Under the pieces are notes generated by a model. That model was not told the origin of the DNA and ran no database searches. It saw only the letters and a program-made list of their open reading frames with translations. Of a DNA stretch of 64,000 bases, positions 23,899 to 33,300 are shown piece after piece. Made by a program: the position numbers and the translations under genes. Numbering within the stretch: position 1 is the stretch's first letter; each line of letters begins with the position of its first letter. Source of the DNA: an uncultured Oscillospiraceae bacterium. Lineage in GTDB: Bacteria > Bacillota > Clostridia > Oscillospirales > Acutalibacteraceae. Location of the stretch: positions 1 to 64,000 of the forward strand of contig UQFL01000003.1 in NCBI GenBank assembly GCA_900540305.1, in the 5' to 3' direction.

Positions 23899-25281
23899 AT
23901 GAAAAAATACGATGTTGCAATTGTAGGCGCAGGTCCGGCGGGTATTTTCACCGCCATTGAGATGATTAAAAAAGGCACTAAAAAAAGTATTGTTATTATT
24001 GAAAAAGGAAAATCAGTTGAAAAGAGAAAATGCCCCAAGGCAGTTACGGGCAAATGTATGAAATGCAAGCCGTATTGCCATATAACAACAGGCTTTTCAG
24101 GGGCAGGCGCTTTTTCAGACGGTAAGCTTTCACTCTCTTACGAAGTAGGCGGAAGCCTTCCCGAACTTATCGGAGAAGATGTTGCTCAGGAAACGATAGA
24201 TTACACTGATAAAATCTATCTTGAATTCGGCGCTGACACTCATATTGAGGGTATCGGAAACACAGAAGAAGTTAAGGAAATCAGAAAGCGTGCTATTCAG
24301 GCAGGATTAAAACTTGTTGACTGCCCGATACGCCACCTCGGCACGGAAAAAGCGCACGAACTTTATTTCGAGATTGAAAAATATCTCATTTCAAAAGGCG
24401 TTGACATTATGTTTGACAGCCAGTGCAACGACCTTATTCTTGACGGCGAAAAATGTCTTGGTGTTCAGCTTGAAAACGGCGAGCAGATTTATGCAGACCA
24501 TACTGTTGTTGCAACGGGCAGACGAGGCGCTGACTGGCTTGAAAAGCTTTGCGCAGACCACGGAATTGCTCACCAGCCAGGCACGGTTGACATTGGTGTG
24601 CGTGTTGAAGTAAGAAACGAGATTATTGAAACTATCAACGATGTGCTTTATGAATCAAAGCTTGTAGGTTACCCCAAGCCGTTTAAAAACAAGGTACGCA
24701 CATTCTGTCAGAATCCGGGCGGATTTGTCGCTCAGGAGAATTACGACAACGACCTTGCCGTTGTAAACGGACATTCATACAAGGAACTTAAAAGCCAGAA
24801 CACAAACCTTGCAATTCTTTGTTCCCACAACTTTTCTGTTCCATTTAATCAGCCGATAGCTTATGCTCAGAAAGTGGGCGAGCTTACTAATATGCTTGGT
24901 GACGGTCATATTCTTGTTCAGCGTTTCGGCGATATTCTTGAGGGCAAGCGCACTTGGCAAAAAGAGCTTTCAAGAAGCAATCTGCGACCCACTCTTCCAG
25001 ATGCGGTAGCAGGTGACATTACCGCCGCAATGCCTTACAGAGCAATGACAAATATTATTAATTTCATTCACGCTATGGACCATGTTGTTCCCGGTTTTGC
25101 AGGCCCTGAAACACTGCTTTACAGCCCCGAACTTAAATTCTACTCTAACAAGGTTAAAATGGATACTGATTTTAGCACGAATATTGAGGGACTTCACTGT
25201 CTTGGTGATTCAAGCGGCTGGACGAGAGGTCTTATGATGGCTTCTGTTCACGGAGTGCTTATGGGCAGAGTGCTTGTATAA
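23899..25281 (+). CDS. FAD-dependent dehydrogenase (COG2509 type)
   Basis: 460-residue flavoprotein of unknown substrate. N-terminal dinucleotide fold VAIVGAGPAGIFTAIEM (6-22) and a conserved cysteine pattern CPKAVTGKCMKCKPYC (about 49-64) that may bind metal or be redox active. TTGFSGAGAFSDGKLSLS follows, then a second FAD-contact VVATGRRGADWL (about 210-221), and the C-terminal GDSSGWTRGLMMASVHGVLMG that closes the FAD site. This family is widespread in anaerobic Firmicutes and often called an uncharacterised FAD-dependent dehydrogenase. Start ATG 23899 has AGGAG upstream. Monocistronic between its promoter and a strong terminator. Confidence 0.88.
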   Translation: MKKYDVAIVGAGPAGIFTAIEMIKKGTKKSIVIIEKGKSVEKRKCPKAVTGKCMKCKPYCHITTGFSGAGAFSDGKLSLSYEVGGSLPELIGEDVAQETIDYTDKIYLEFGADTHIEGIGNTEEVKEIRKRAIQAGLKLVDCPIRHLGTEKAHELYFEIEKYLISKGVDIMFDSQCNDLILDGEKCLGVQLENGEQIYADHTVVATGRRGADWLEKLCADHGIAHQPGTVDIGVRVEVRNEIIETINDVLYESKLVGYPKPFKNKVRTFCQNPGGFVAQENYDNDLAVVNGHSYKELKSQNTNLAILCSHNFSVPFNQPIAYAQKVGELTNMLGDGHILVQRFGDILEGKRTWQKELSRSNLRPTLPDAVAGDITAAMPYRAMTNIINFIHAMDHVVPGFAGPETLLYSPELKFYSNKVKMDTDFSTNIEGLHCLGDSSGWTRGLMMASVHGVLMGRVLV

Positions 25282-25310
25282 CATTTATTAAAACTGAAAA
25301 AACAGACAAA

Positions 25311-25350
25311 AAGGCTCTGAAATCAAATGATTTCAGAGCCTTAATTTTTT
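25311..25350 (+). terminator. Intrinsic terminator
   Basis: Perfect 14-bp stem (25311-25324 with 25329-25342), AAAT loop, then a T-rich run. It ends the FAD dehydrogenase transcript and is palindromic enough to act also for the convergent membrane protein gene. Confidence 0.92.
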
Positions 25351-25361
25351 TGCCTTAATAA

Positions 25362-25949
25362 TCAATGGCTTCTCTTTTTTATTTTCTTTATTTTTTCCTG
25401 AGCGGCTTTGTATCGTTTTTCATCCGCTCTGTACCACATATATATTGCAAGAACAACAAGTGCAACAACTATTATTGCGATTGCTATTTTGAATGCCGCC
25501 ATAATTTTGCTCATATAAACCATTGCAGCTATAACAAATACAAGCGCAACATTTTTTGTAGTTTGTCCGTCCGGATAATGATAAATACCGTCCTTTTCAA
25601 GATAAACCTTTTCCTGGGATTTATCGTTATCTGGATAGTAATAACATCTAAACATATCAAAAGTTGCGTTTTGAGATGTTTCTGAATCATAATCAGGATC
25701 AGGCTCGGAATAGAAAATAAGATCTGTTTGATCAATTTCCATCTCATTCGGAATAATTGCATTAACTATCTGAGCCTTTACAGAATCAACACTTGTAACA
25801 ATTGAGCCACAGATAACAACGGCCAAAAGAACTATTAACGCAATACACGCCTTAAACGCCTTTTTGTTTTTATTTTTCATTTCTGAAACTGTGTTTTTAA
25901 TTATATTTGAAGTTTCAGATATATTAGTATTTTTTTTGTTTTCTGCCAT
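25362..25949 (-). CDS. Membrane protein of unknown function (195 aa)
   Basis: No family recognised. ATG 25949 is chosen because AGGTG lies 6 nt upstream; two earlier in-frame ATGs do not fit. Layout: a polar N-terminus of about 30 residues, a membrane helix (about 34-54, FKACIALIVLLAVVICGSIV), an extracytoplasmic Asp/Tyr-rich loop of about 75 residues, two further helices (about 133-150 and 154-174), and a strongly basic cytoplasmic tail (EKIKKIKKRSH). It has its own promoter, whose -10 lies in a perfect inverted repeat. Confidence 0.7.
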   Translation of the reverse strand: MAENKKNTNISETSNIIKNTVSEMKNKNKKAFKACIALIVLLAVVICGSIVTSVDSVKAQIVNAIIPNEMEIDQTDLIFYSEPDPDYDSETSQNATFDMFRCYYYPDNDKSQEKVYLEKDGIYHYPDGQTTKNVALVFVIAAMVYMSKIMAAFKIAIAIIVVALVVLAIYMWYRADEKRYKAAQEKIKKIKKRSH

Positions 25950-25959
25950 AATCATCACC

Positions 25960-25996
25960 TATGCTAAATTGTAGCATAATTAACAAATTGGGTCAA
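25960..25996 (-). promoter_or_regulatory. Promoter with inverted repeat over the -10
   Basis: On the minus strand TTGACC (25991-25996), 17-bp spacer with TGC, TACAAT (25968-25973). The perfect 7-bp inverted repeat TATGCTA-N5-TAGCATA (25960-25978) covers the -10 and start site, consistent with a repressor operator. Confidence 0.65.
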
Positions 25997-26018
25997 CTGT
26001 TTAAATACAATTAAGCAT

Positions 26019-26046
26019 AAAAAAAGAGGGCGTCTTGCGCGCCCTC
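26019..26046 (-). terminator. Terminator ending the surface-protein/peptide cluster
   Basis: GAGGGCG (26026-26032) pairs with CGCCCTC (26040-26046). On the minus strand seven T follow. It is the first true terminator downstream of the 34-codon gene, about 120 nt after its stop. Confidence 0.85.
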
Positions 26047-26168
26047 ATAAAACTGTATATTTAACCGAAAATCAAAATGCAAGAGGTTTTCGGCAAATGA
26101 GCGTTAGCTCTTTGTTTTTCAGGTTAGGGAGAATCTGTTGCGGTATCTCCCTGCGTCGTAGAAATTAA
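26047..26168 (-). other. Structured 3' region after the 34-codon gene
   Basis: The 122 bp between the small gene's stop and the terminator hold two further inverted repeats. One is CCGAAAA/TTTTCGG (26065-26071 with 26087-26093). The other is AGGGAGA/TCTCCCT (26126-26132 with 26146-26152). No ORF is supported. It could be a structured 3' UTR or a small RNA. Confidence 0.35.
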
Positions 26169-26273
26169 TTAGTCGTCCTGACCGATATTCTCTTCTGTAC
26201 CTGAAACAGTAAGAATTTCAACTGTCTGAAACTTTTCAACTTCTACAACGGGCTTTGAGTAAATCTCTTTCAT
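26169..26273 (-). CDS. 34-residue peptide with RiPP-leader-like N-terminus
   Basis: ATG 26273 has a near-perfect AAGGAGG about 10 nt upstream, and the frame closes with TAA at 26169-26171. The peptide starts MKEIYSKPVVEVEKFQTVEI, continues into LTVSGTEENIG and ends QDD. It has no Cys and is acidic. YxKPxVEVExF is like the recognition element of leaders bound by RRE domains (lasso peptides have YxxP then a hydrophobic and an aromatic residue), and TVSG could be the leader/core boundary. No modifying enzyme, protease or exporter is in the window, so a RiPP is only a hypothesis; short orphan peptides of this type seem frequent in Clostridia. It follows the 908-residue secreted protein gene by 91 bp. 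Confidence 0.6.
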   Translation of the reverse strand: MKEIYSKPVVEVEKFQTVEILTVSGTEENIGQDD

Positions 26274-26312
26274 TTGAGAAAGACCTCCTTCTTTAAGCCT
26301 GTTATATAGACC

Positions 26313-26331
26313 CTCGGGGACAAGCCCCGAG
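26313..26331 (-). other. Intercistronic GC hairpin before the peptide gene
   Basis: CTCGGGG (26313-26319) pairs with CCCCGAG (26325-26331) around a 5-nt loop. The minus strand continues GGTCTATATAAC with no T-run, so read-through from the 908-residue protein gene is expected. A weak promoter (TTGAAA with TTATAT, 18 bp apart) may lie before it. Confidence 0.5.
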
Positions 26332-26364
26332 AGTATATAAGCTTTAATTAGTTTCAGATTTCAA

Positions 26365-29091
26365 TTAAGCCTGGTAATCGAAAATCTGTGCGTCTGCATA
26401 GTAAACTGTTGCTACGCCTTCAGCATCCTTAACGATGATGTAAGCACGAGCACAAGCAGTTGCATTCTTAGCAGTTACACCATAAGTAAGTGCAAACTGA
26501 CCGTCGCCTGCAGTGTTGCTGTTCTTAGCAAGTTTAACTGTACCGTCTGCATCGCCCTGAACTGTACCTACATTCTCAAGAACGAGGTCATCCTGAGCCA
26601 TGCCCTTACCGTAAACGAAACCTGATTCAACGAGAGTGTAACCCTCGGGAACAGAACGAGTAGCAAGGAATCTTACCTGATGTGAATCAGCAGAAACGAG
26701 TTCAGCAGATACATTAGATACTGTGGGAGCAGCTGTTACGCTGTCTGTGCCGTAAGCAACATTAACATCAGCTGTTACATAGAATGTGTAAGACTCACCA
26801 TATGCAGCTGTTGCGCCGTTAACTGTCCATGATGTTGCTGTATCAGCCTTAGGAGCAACTGTTACCTTAGCGTCGAAGCCAACTGTAGCAGTGTCTTCAT
26901 AAGCCTGACCGTCAACTGTGATTGTGCAGTTAGGAGCAGAAACTGTGTATGAAAGATCATCCTTTGTGTAAGAAGCTGTTACAACTGTTGCTTCTTCAAG
27001 AGCCTTAACTTCATCAAGTGTGAGGCTCCAGCTGTCGAATGTGTAACCCATATATGCGGGAGCATCCGGAAGAGCTTCAAGTGATGCAAGCTCTGTGCTG
27101 TCGATTGTATCAACAACCTTGTTGAACTGGTCAACGAATGTTACTGTAAATGCTTCAGCCTCAGCTTCTGCGAATACGGGAACATAAGTTGTGTCTGCAT
27201 AAGCAGTTGTTGTGTAAGTAGCGCTTGTTGAAACGATCTTGCCTGCTACTGACCAACCAACGAATTCTGCGCCTTCGTTTGCTGTTGCAGCAAGAGTGTA
27301 ATCCTTAGCATAAGCAACTTTCTGAGCTGCGCCTGTTGTAGCTTCGCCGTTGATTGTTGTTGAGCCAAGTTCGTTAGCAGTTACAGTGATCTGTACGCCG
27401 AGTGCGGGGATAACTTCACCCTTAGTGATTGTTGCGCCGCAGCCGTTACATACTGTGTCGCCTGTGTAACCGTCTTCACCACGAGTAGCTTCCTTAGCGT
27501 GTTCTACCTTTGTGCCGTAATCAGCATGGTTAGTCGGGTCAAGAACGCCTGTCTCTACTTTAGTATCTTTACATCTTGTGCATGTAGATGTTACTGTACC
27601 TTCAACGCAGCATGTTGCGTCTGTTGAAGATGTTACCTGATAATCGTGGCCGAGAGCTTCAATAACTTTCTGCTCAACGATTGTTTCACCGCAAGCTTCG
27701 CAGTGAGAACCTTCTGTAAGACCTGTTGTTACACAATCAGCAGCAACAGCTGGATCTGTTACAACATTCTCATGGTTGCTCGGGTCGAGCTCTAATGTCT
27801 CTGTATAAGTATCGCCGCATTCGCATTCATACTTAACATGACCCTGAGTCTTACATGTTGATTCAACTCTCTCAACTTCTGTGTATGAGTGAGCATCTGC
27901 GTCAGCAGGAATTTCCTCGCCGCCTGTTGTATAACCACAAACTGAGCATTCCATAACTGCTGTCTTACCGGGAGTTGTATGAGTAGGATCTACCTGAGCT
28001 TCCTTCTCTACCATCTCACAAGCTGCAGTTTCAGGAGTAGCAACCTCAGTATATTCGGTTACGCCGTCCTGCCACTCAGGCCATGAGTAAGAAGTTCTTT
28101 TGTGGTTGCCATCACCAACTGATTCCCAATCAGTTGTTGCTGTGTTTGCAGGAGCTACGGGAGCCTCGCCTGCAGCAGCAGTTACCTGCTCTGTATGCTT
28201 ATCAGCAAATGTGTAAGTATAAGTTACCTCTTCGGGACCTGTTTCTTCAGGAGCAATACCCCATTCGGGCATTGTGAACATTGTTTTCTTTGAGATTTCT
28301 CCTGTCTCGTGGTCAATTGAATTGTACGCAACGATAGCGTGGTTATTTTGAACAACAACATCTTTATCAGCTATCTGCATAAAATATGTTGAAGAGTCTC
28401 TAGCTCTTACCTTCAAAGCCTGTGTAAGATCGAGTGTGTCTGTACACATCTGGTAACCGTAAACAGCAAAGATCTGACCTTCGAAAATGGAATCAGGATT
28501 TTCTGAGTCCATTTGAGTGGTTTCATCAAATGAAATTCCTGGTGTTCCACCGAAAATATATGAAAACCAGCCAGTTCTGCCTTCGCTAGGAACATACATC
28601 ATAGTAGTACATCCCGTATCATCTACATCTGATTTATATGTTTTCATTGTTTCGAGAACTGCATCTGTTGCTGCAGCTTCTCCTGTTGTCAACGCATCTC
28701 TTCTGCCATAGCTTGCCGGCTGAAGTTCAACGCCTGGCATTTCAGTATAGTCAAGCATGAACTGAAATCCGTTTTCAGCCTGATCAAGTCCTGTAACTGT
28801 AAATACTACACAGAAAGTACCATCTGGTGATGCAAGATCTTCTTTAACGAGATTTGTAGGATCATAGAAATTAAGATTTCCATTGTCTAAATATTCATAA
28901 GAATAATAAGCATATGCATCCTGTCCGTCATAGTCCATAACATATGTATGAACAACTACATCATAGTCGTCTGCATACATTCCATCCTCTGTCTGATTAG
29001 GGTTTTCAAGAGCTAATGCTGAAAGCGGGAAGCTCAAAACCACCATCAAAACGGAAAGTAAAACAGCCAAAGCTTTTCTAAAGCTTTTCAT
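26365..29091 (-). CDS. Secreted surface protein with zinc-ribbon-like and InlB-type repeats (908 aa)
   Basis: Signal peptide 1-28 (FRKALAVLLSVLMVVLSFPL). Residues about 35-280 form an N-terminal beta-rich region (TFCVVFTVTGLDQAENGFQF, IFAVYGYQM) that could be a divergent cohesin-like sandwich. From about 375 to 560 come five repeats each with a CxxC or CxC pair (CSVCG, CECG, CEACG, CTRCK, CNGCG) and GHxY/DPTNH-type linkers, seen in many clostridial surface proteins. Then come a VTANELGSTTINGE segment, an InlB-type repeat (about 645-690, FTVTFVDQFNKVVDTID then YMGYTFDSWS) and a C-terminal domain (about 790-908). There is no LPXTG, SLH domain, dockerin or membrane anchor. RBS AGGAGG precedes ATG 29091, 17 bp after the upstream stop. 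Confidence 0.8.
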   Translation of the reverse strand: MKSFRKALAVLLSVLMVVLSFPLSALALENPNQTEDGMYADDYDVVVHTYVMDYDGQDAYAYYSYEYLDNGNLNFYDPTNLVKEDLASPDGTFCVVFTVTGLDQAENGFQFMLDYTEMPGVELQPASYGRRDALTTGEAAATDAVLETMKTYKSDVDDTGCTTMMYVPSEGRTGWFSYIFGGTPGISFDETTQMDSENPDSIFEGQIFAVYGYQMCTDTLDLTQALKVRARDSSTYFMQIADKDVVVQNNHAIVAYNSIDHETGEISKKTMFTMPEWGIAPEETGPEEVTYTYTFADKHTEQVTAAAGEAPVAPANTATTDWESVGDGNHKRTSYSWPEWQDGVTEYTEVATPETAACEMVEKEAQVDPTHTTPGKTAVMECSVCGYTTGGEEIPADADAHSYTEVERVESTCKTQGHVKYECECGDTYTETLELDPSNHENVVTDPAVAADCVTTGLTEGSHCEACGETIVEQKVIEALGHDYQVTSSTDATCCVEGTVTSTCTRCKDTKVETGVLDPTNHADYGTKVEHAKEATRGEDGYTGDTVCNGCGATITKGEVIPALGVQITVTANELGSTTINGEATTGAAQKVAYAKDYTLAATANEGAEFVGWSVAGKIVSTSATYTTTAYADTTYVPVFAEAEAEAFTVTFVDQFNKVVDTIDSTELASLEALPDAPAYMGYTFDSWSLTLDEVKALEEATVVTASYTKDDLSYTVSAPNCTITVDGQAYEDTATVGFDAKVTVAPKADTATSWTVNGATAAYGESYTFYVTADVNVAYGTDSVTAAPTVSNVSAELVSADSHQVRFLATRSVPEGYTLVESGFVYGKGMAQDDLVLENVGTVQGDADGTVKLAKNSNTAGDGQFALTYGVTAKNATACARAYIIVKDAEGVATVYYADAQIFDYQA

Positions 29092-29108
29092 TAAATTTAC
29101 CTCCTAAA

Positions 29109-30224
29109 TTAGCTTATTTCAGTATATGCATTAGTAGTATTTCCTTCAATACCAACAAACATTGTGTATATATTATAGTCATTTGAATTAATGGCGTTAT
29201 CACGATTAATATCAATTCCAACATCATAGTTGGCTTGTGATGCTTCTAAACCCAAATAAGATTTATATATCATATAGTCATTTGAATTAACAGCGCCATC
29301 GCCATCCCAGTTGCATCCAATAATACCAACCTTTGTGTCAGAAGTTATATCTGCACCGTTAACAATAATTTGGAATGTTCTGTCAAAACCGTACTTATAA
29401 GTAATAGTTGCGGTATACTCTCCGTTCGGCACATTTTCAAGAACGAATCTACCTTCATTATCAGTAACAGCACTGATTTCGCCATCTTCAGTTGTTATTG
29501 TTACAATTGCTCCTGTTGTTGCATAGGAGCCGTACTCATCTTCGGGAGAAGCAAGAGCGCCTACATACGCAGATACTGTATAGCCTGTGGAAACCTCGGG
29601 TGACAAATCGCAAGTCATCGGATATGTCTCTCCGGGGAAATTTTCTGCTGTGCCGAGTGCATAGCAGTTATAAATGTATGAATCCCCCGTCGGTACTCTG
29701 TCATCAAAGCTGACTTCAATGAAAGTGAAGTTGGGGTCTTCGTTGACTGTCATAACCTCTGACATATCAACGGTAGTATCCGTTGTAACAGTGATTTGAA
29801 TAGTCAATAAAACCGCGCTGTTATCAGCGAATACGGTTTCTGCTTTGTCGGCTGAAGTAAGTCCGTAAACAAACCTTGAGTTAACAGTCTGTGGACCGAA
29901 ATCAGTAAGTGACGGATACTCCTCAGCAGCAGTTACGGCTCTGCCGAATGAAAGGACCGTCGAATCATAAGAAGCCGTAATTTCCATTTGAGAAAGAGCG
30001 GCAAGGTCCGAAACGACTATTGCCATTTCATAAGTTCCCGAAGCAAGAGCGTTACCGTCTGCGGCTTCGCCGTTTGCGTCAGTATATGTGGCAGTGATTG
30101 CCGGTGTCTGCGTTCCGAGTGTGCTTTCAGCGGCGTTAACAGAAACAGCGCCGATTGATAACATTGCGCAAATCAGAACGGAAACCATGGCAACACAGAT
30201 TCTTTTTTTGCTTTTATTATGCAT
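29109..30224 (-). CDS. Secreted protein: cohesin-like domain, CarbReg-like domain, C-terminal dockerin (371 aa)
   Basis: Signal peptide about 1-32. Residues about 40-190 form a beta-sandwich with cohesin-like features (ASGTYEMAIVVSDLAALSQM, ITASYDSTVLSF, AVLLTIQITV). Residues about 213-292 are a carboxypeptidase-regulatory-like fold (TDNEGRFVLENVPNGEYTAT, ITYKYGFDRTFQIIVNG). Residues about 304-365 are a type I dockerin with two Ca-binding loops, NWDGDGAVNSND and DINRDNAINSND, keeping ligands at positions 1, 3, 5, 9 and 12. One cohesin-like domain plus a dockerin is the layout of adaptor scaffoldins such as Ruminococcus ScaC; the cohesin assignment is by pattern only. It lies between two other secreted-protein genes. 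Confidence 0.8.
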   Translation of the reverse strand: MHNKSKKRICVAMVSVLICAMLSIGAVSVNAAESTLGTQTPAITATYTDANGEAADGNALASGTYEMAIVVSDLAALSQMEITASYDSTVLSFGRAVTAAEEYPSLTDFGPQTVNSRFVYGLTSADKAETVFADNSAVLLTIQITVTTDTTVDMSEVMTVNEDPNFTFIEVSFDDRVPTGDSYIYNCYALGTAENFPGETYPMTCDLSPEVSTGYTVSAYVGALASPEDEYGSYATTGAIVTITTEDGEISAVTDNEGRFVLENVPNGEYTATITYKYGFDRTFQIIVNGADITSDTKVGIIGCNWDGDGAVNSNDYMIYKSYLGLEASQANYDVGIDINRDNAINSNDYNIYTMFVGIEGNTTNAYTEIS

Positions 30225-30268
30225 AGTGTGAATCTCCGTTGAATTTCCGATATTTTACATTAGGGATC

Positions 30269-30297
30269 GCACTGCCGGCGGTTTCCCGCCGGAGTGC
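30269..30297 (-). other. Intercistronic GC hairpin with GAAA tetraloop
   Basis: On the minus strand GCACT-CCGGCGG-GAAA-CCGCCGG-c-AGTGC, a 12-bp stem with a GNRA loop and one bulge. GATCCC follows, no T-run. It lies in the 85-bp gap between the 2041- and 371-residue protein genes, so it looks like a stability or processing element within one transcript. Confidence 0.6.
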
Positions 30298-30309
30298 TTA
30301 TCAATTTAA

Positions 30310-33300
30310 TTACTGAATAGTTGTATCGAAGCAAACAAAGCTTGCACTTTCACTACCAATGAACTTCTGATATACCATATAGTCATTTGAATTGATTGCA
30401 TTATCTCTGTTGATATCGATACCTACATCATAGCTATCGCTGCCACTTTCTGCTCCAATAAAGCCTACATATGTCATATAGTCATTAGAGTTAACAGCAC
30501 CGTCGCTATTCCAGTTACATCCAACAATACCAACTTTTGTTTCAGATGTAACATCTGCACCATTAACAATGATCTTGAATGTTCTGTCGAAACCGTACTT
30601 ATAAGTAATGGTTGCGGTATATTCGCCGTTAGGAACATTTTCAAGTACGAACTTACCGGTTTCATCAGTTACTGCACTGATTTCACCAGCGTCAGTTGTA
30701 ATTGTTACGGTTGCGCCTGTTGTTGCATATGTGCCGTACTCATCAGAGGGATCTGCAAGTGCGCCAACATAAGCTGTTACTGTGTAACCTTCAGGAGCAA
30801 CTTCACCAGCCTCGGTAAGACCGTTTTCAGCATGCATAAGGTCTCCTCTCAAGCTATCTACATTAGATACCTGAAGAGTATAGTTATCCTTATCTGTTGC
30901 TACATACGGACCTTCCTGAGCGTGAAGGTATGTTTCTGAAGCATTAGCAGCTTTAACTGCTGCATCAAGAGCATTAATGAATGTTGCCCAGCTTTCAGCT
31001 GTGTAAGTAACACCATCTTTATTGTTATCAGCAGTATATGTCTGACCATCTACTGAGTAAGAAGCTTCTGCAACATTAACTGTTACGCTTGTGTAAGGAG
31101 TTGTCTTATCATCCTTACCTTCGCAAGTCTTACCGTTAACTGCGCAAGAAATTTCTTCTTCAAGTTTGTCGCCGATATATCCGCGCTCGATAACATTTGC
31201 AAGATAGATGTTGAACAAACGCTGAGCTTCTGCAATCTGGAACGGAGTTGCTGTTGAAGAAATCTGAGGTCTTGTTTCCTCATCTGTTACAACAACAAGG
31301 CTGCTGAGTGCATAAGCTGTGTGGTTTGAAGAGTTGTAAGCTTCGAGTTTCTCCTCAGCTTCTGATGCATAGCAAGAGAAGAGCGGAGCTTCGTCGTCAG
31401 CTGACAAGAAGTAATCGTTGTAATAATCAACGCTGATGAGTGATTCAGCTTCTCTACCGTAATCAGCCATTGCTTCATATGTGATTACATTGAAGTTAAC
31501 ATTGTTAAGGCCTGATCTAAGAGTAAGAACATTGTCATAAATCTGCTCACCGTCTGTTACATTGATTGAATCAAATGCAAGCTCATAAGCATACTGAAGC
31601 TTATCGTTTGCAACTGCGAAGTAACCGCGTGCATCAGGATCGTTAGGAACGATTGTGTATTCGGTTTCTGCAATCTTAACTACCCACTGGTCCTTAGAAG
31701 TACACTTGATACCGTAAGCATCTCTGTAAACAAAGCTTGTTGCCTTGTAAAGCTTGTTGCCTTCAGCGTCTGTATCCTGAACTTCAGTAGTCTGTAAGAA
31801 AGGTTCGCTGTAAAGGTTGCCGTCAGATACTCCAAGATCTACCCACTCCTGAACATACTGAGTATCATTAATGAGTCTCCAATGTTCTTCTGTGTCTACA
31901 CCGTTAAGTCTGATCTTAACAACCTTGTTACCCAATGCGTCTTCACCGCATTCATATGATTCTTCGCCAATCATAATTGTTGACTTATTAGTAACATCAT
32001 CATCGGTCAATTCAACATTGCCGTATACAGGGTTCTCATAGTGCATAACGCCATCAGTATCTGTGTAGAATGTCTGATAGTATACGCCCTCGTTGAGATA
32101 AACCTCTGCTTTAAGTGAAGCAAATGCTTCGCTGTTTATAAGCTCCTGAGTTGCGGGCTTATAAGCAATATCGCCTACCTGACTTGTAGTTGTCTGCTCA
32201 ACTGCAAAATAAGCCTTGTCTGAGCCAAGCGTGGTTGCGTTACCTGTGTCAACAGGGATTGATTTAGCTTCAAGAGCATCTTTAAGAGTCTGCTTGAAGT
32301 AATCATAAATCTTTGATGAACCGCCTTCATAATCTGTGAAGTGGCTGGGTTCGTAGTTGTCAATGATATACATACCATTGTCAAATGTTTCTGTAATTTC
32401 AGCAGCCTCACTGTCATCGCAAACCATGAGTCTCATGCTGAAGTCTTTTGAGTTACCGCAAACGATTGTGAAATTAATTGTTACATCGTCTGCCTTAACA
32501 TCAGTTTCCTGGTCCCAAGTAAGGAACGGATACTTAGATTTGTAGTTTGCAGCAACATTGCTGAGCTTTTCAAATGAAAGTGTGATTCCGGGGATACCTG
32601 TTGAAAGTGATACATCGTTTGCATCAGTTTTGCTGTAGTCAAACCATGTCTTGTATCCTGTTGAATCATCGCCGGTTCTTCTGAGGTAAATTGCCTCATA
32701 GTTACCGTCTTCTCCTGTCTTAACCTGGAAGTCGGATGTGAACTTAGTGCCGTTTCTCAAATCATCAAGTGTTGCTACCTGATGGAATCTGTAGTCAGCA
32801 ACAAATTCATCCTGTTCAACAAGAGTAAGAACATCTGTTCTTGTCTTAGGATCGTCAGTAATCCATTTACCGGTCTTGTTTCCGTGTTCATCGTAAACAA
32901 ACTCTCTAACTTCTACCATTTCACCGTCAGGACCTTCAACCATCTTGGTTGTGTAGTCGTACTGGTAATAATCGTAGAAATTTGTATTTGTAATTGCACC
33001 TGTAACAGGGTCACAAGTTACGGCAAAATAATTAGCTCCGCCGTACTCATCATCATAAGCAACAATACCGTCAACTGAAGCCGAGGTAGATGAATCATTA
33101 TAGAAATATAATGTTGTCTTATCAAGTTGGTCGAGCTCTGAAGTCTTGATTATTGTTGTATTCGGGAACTGGATTCCGCAATAATTATACTTAAACATCC
33201 ACCAGCTGTTCCAAAGTTCACCAGACATAGATGAATATTTACCTTGCTGCATACCGCTTGCGGGAACAAATGACTCAGTAAATCCACTCTCTGTAGCACT

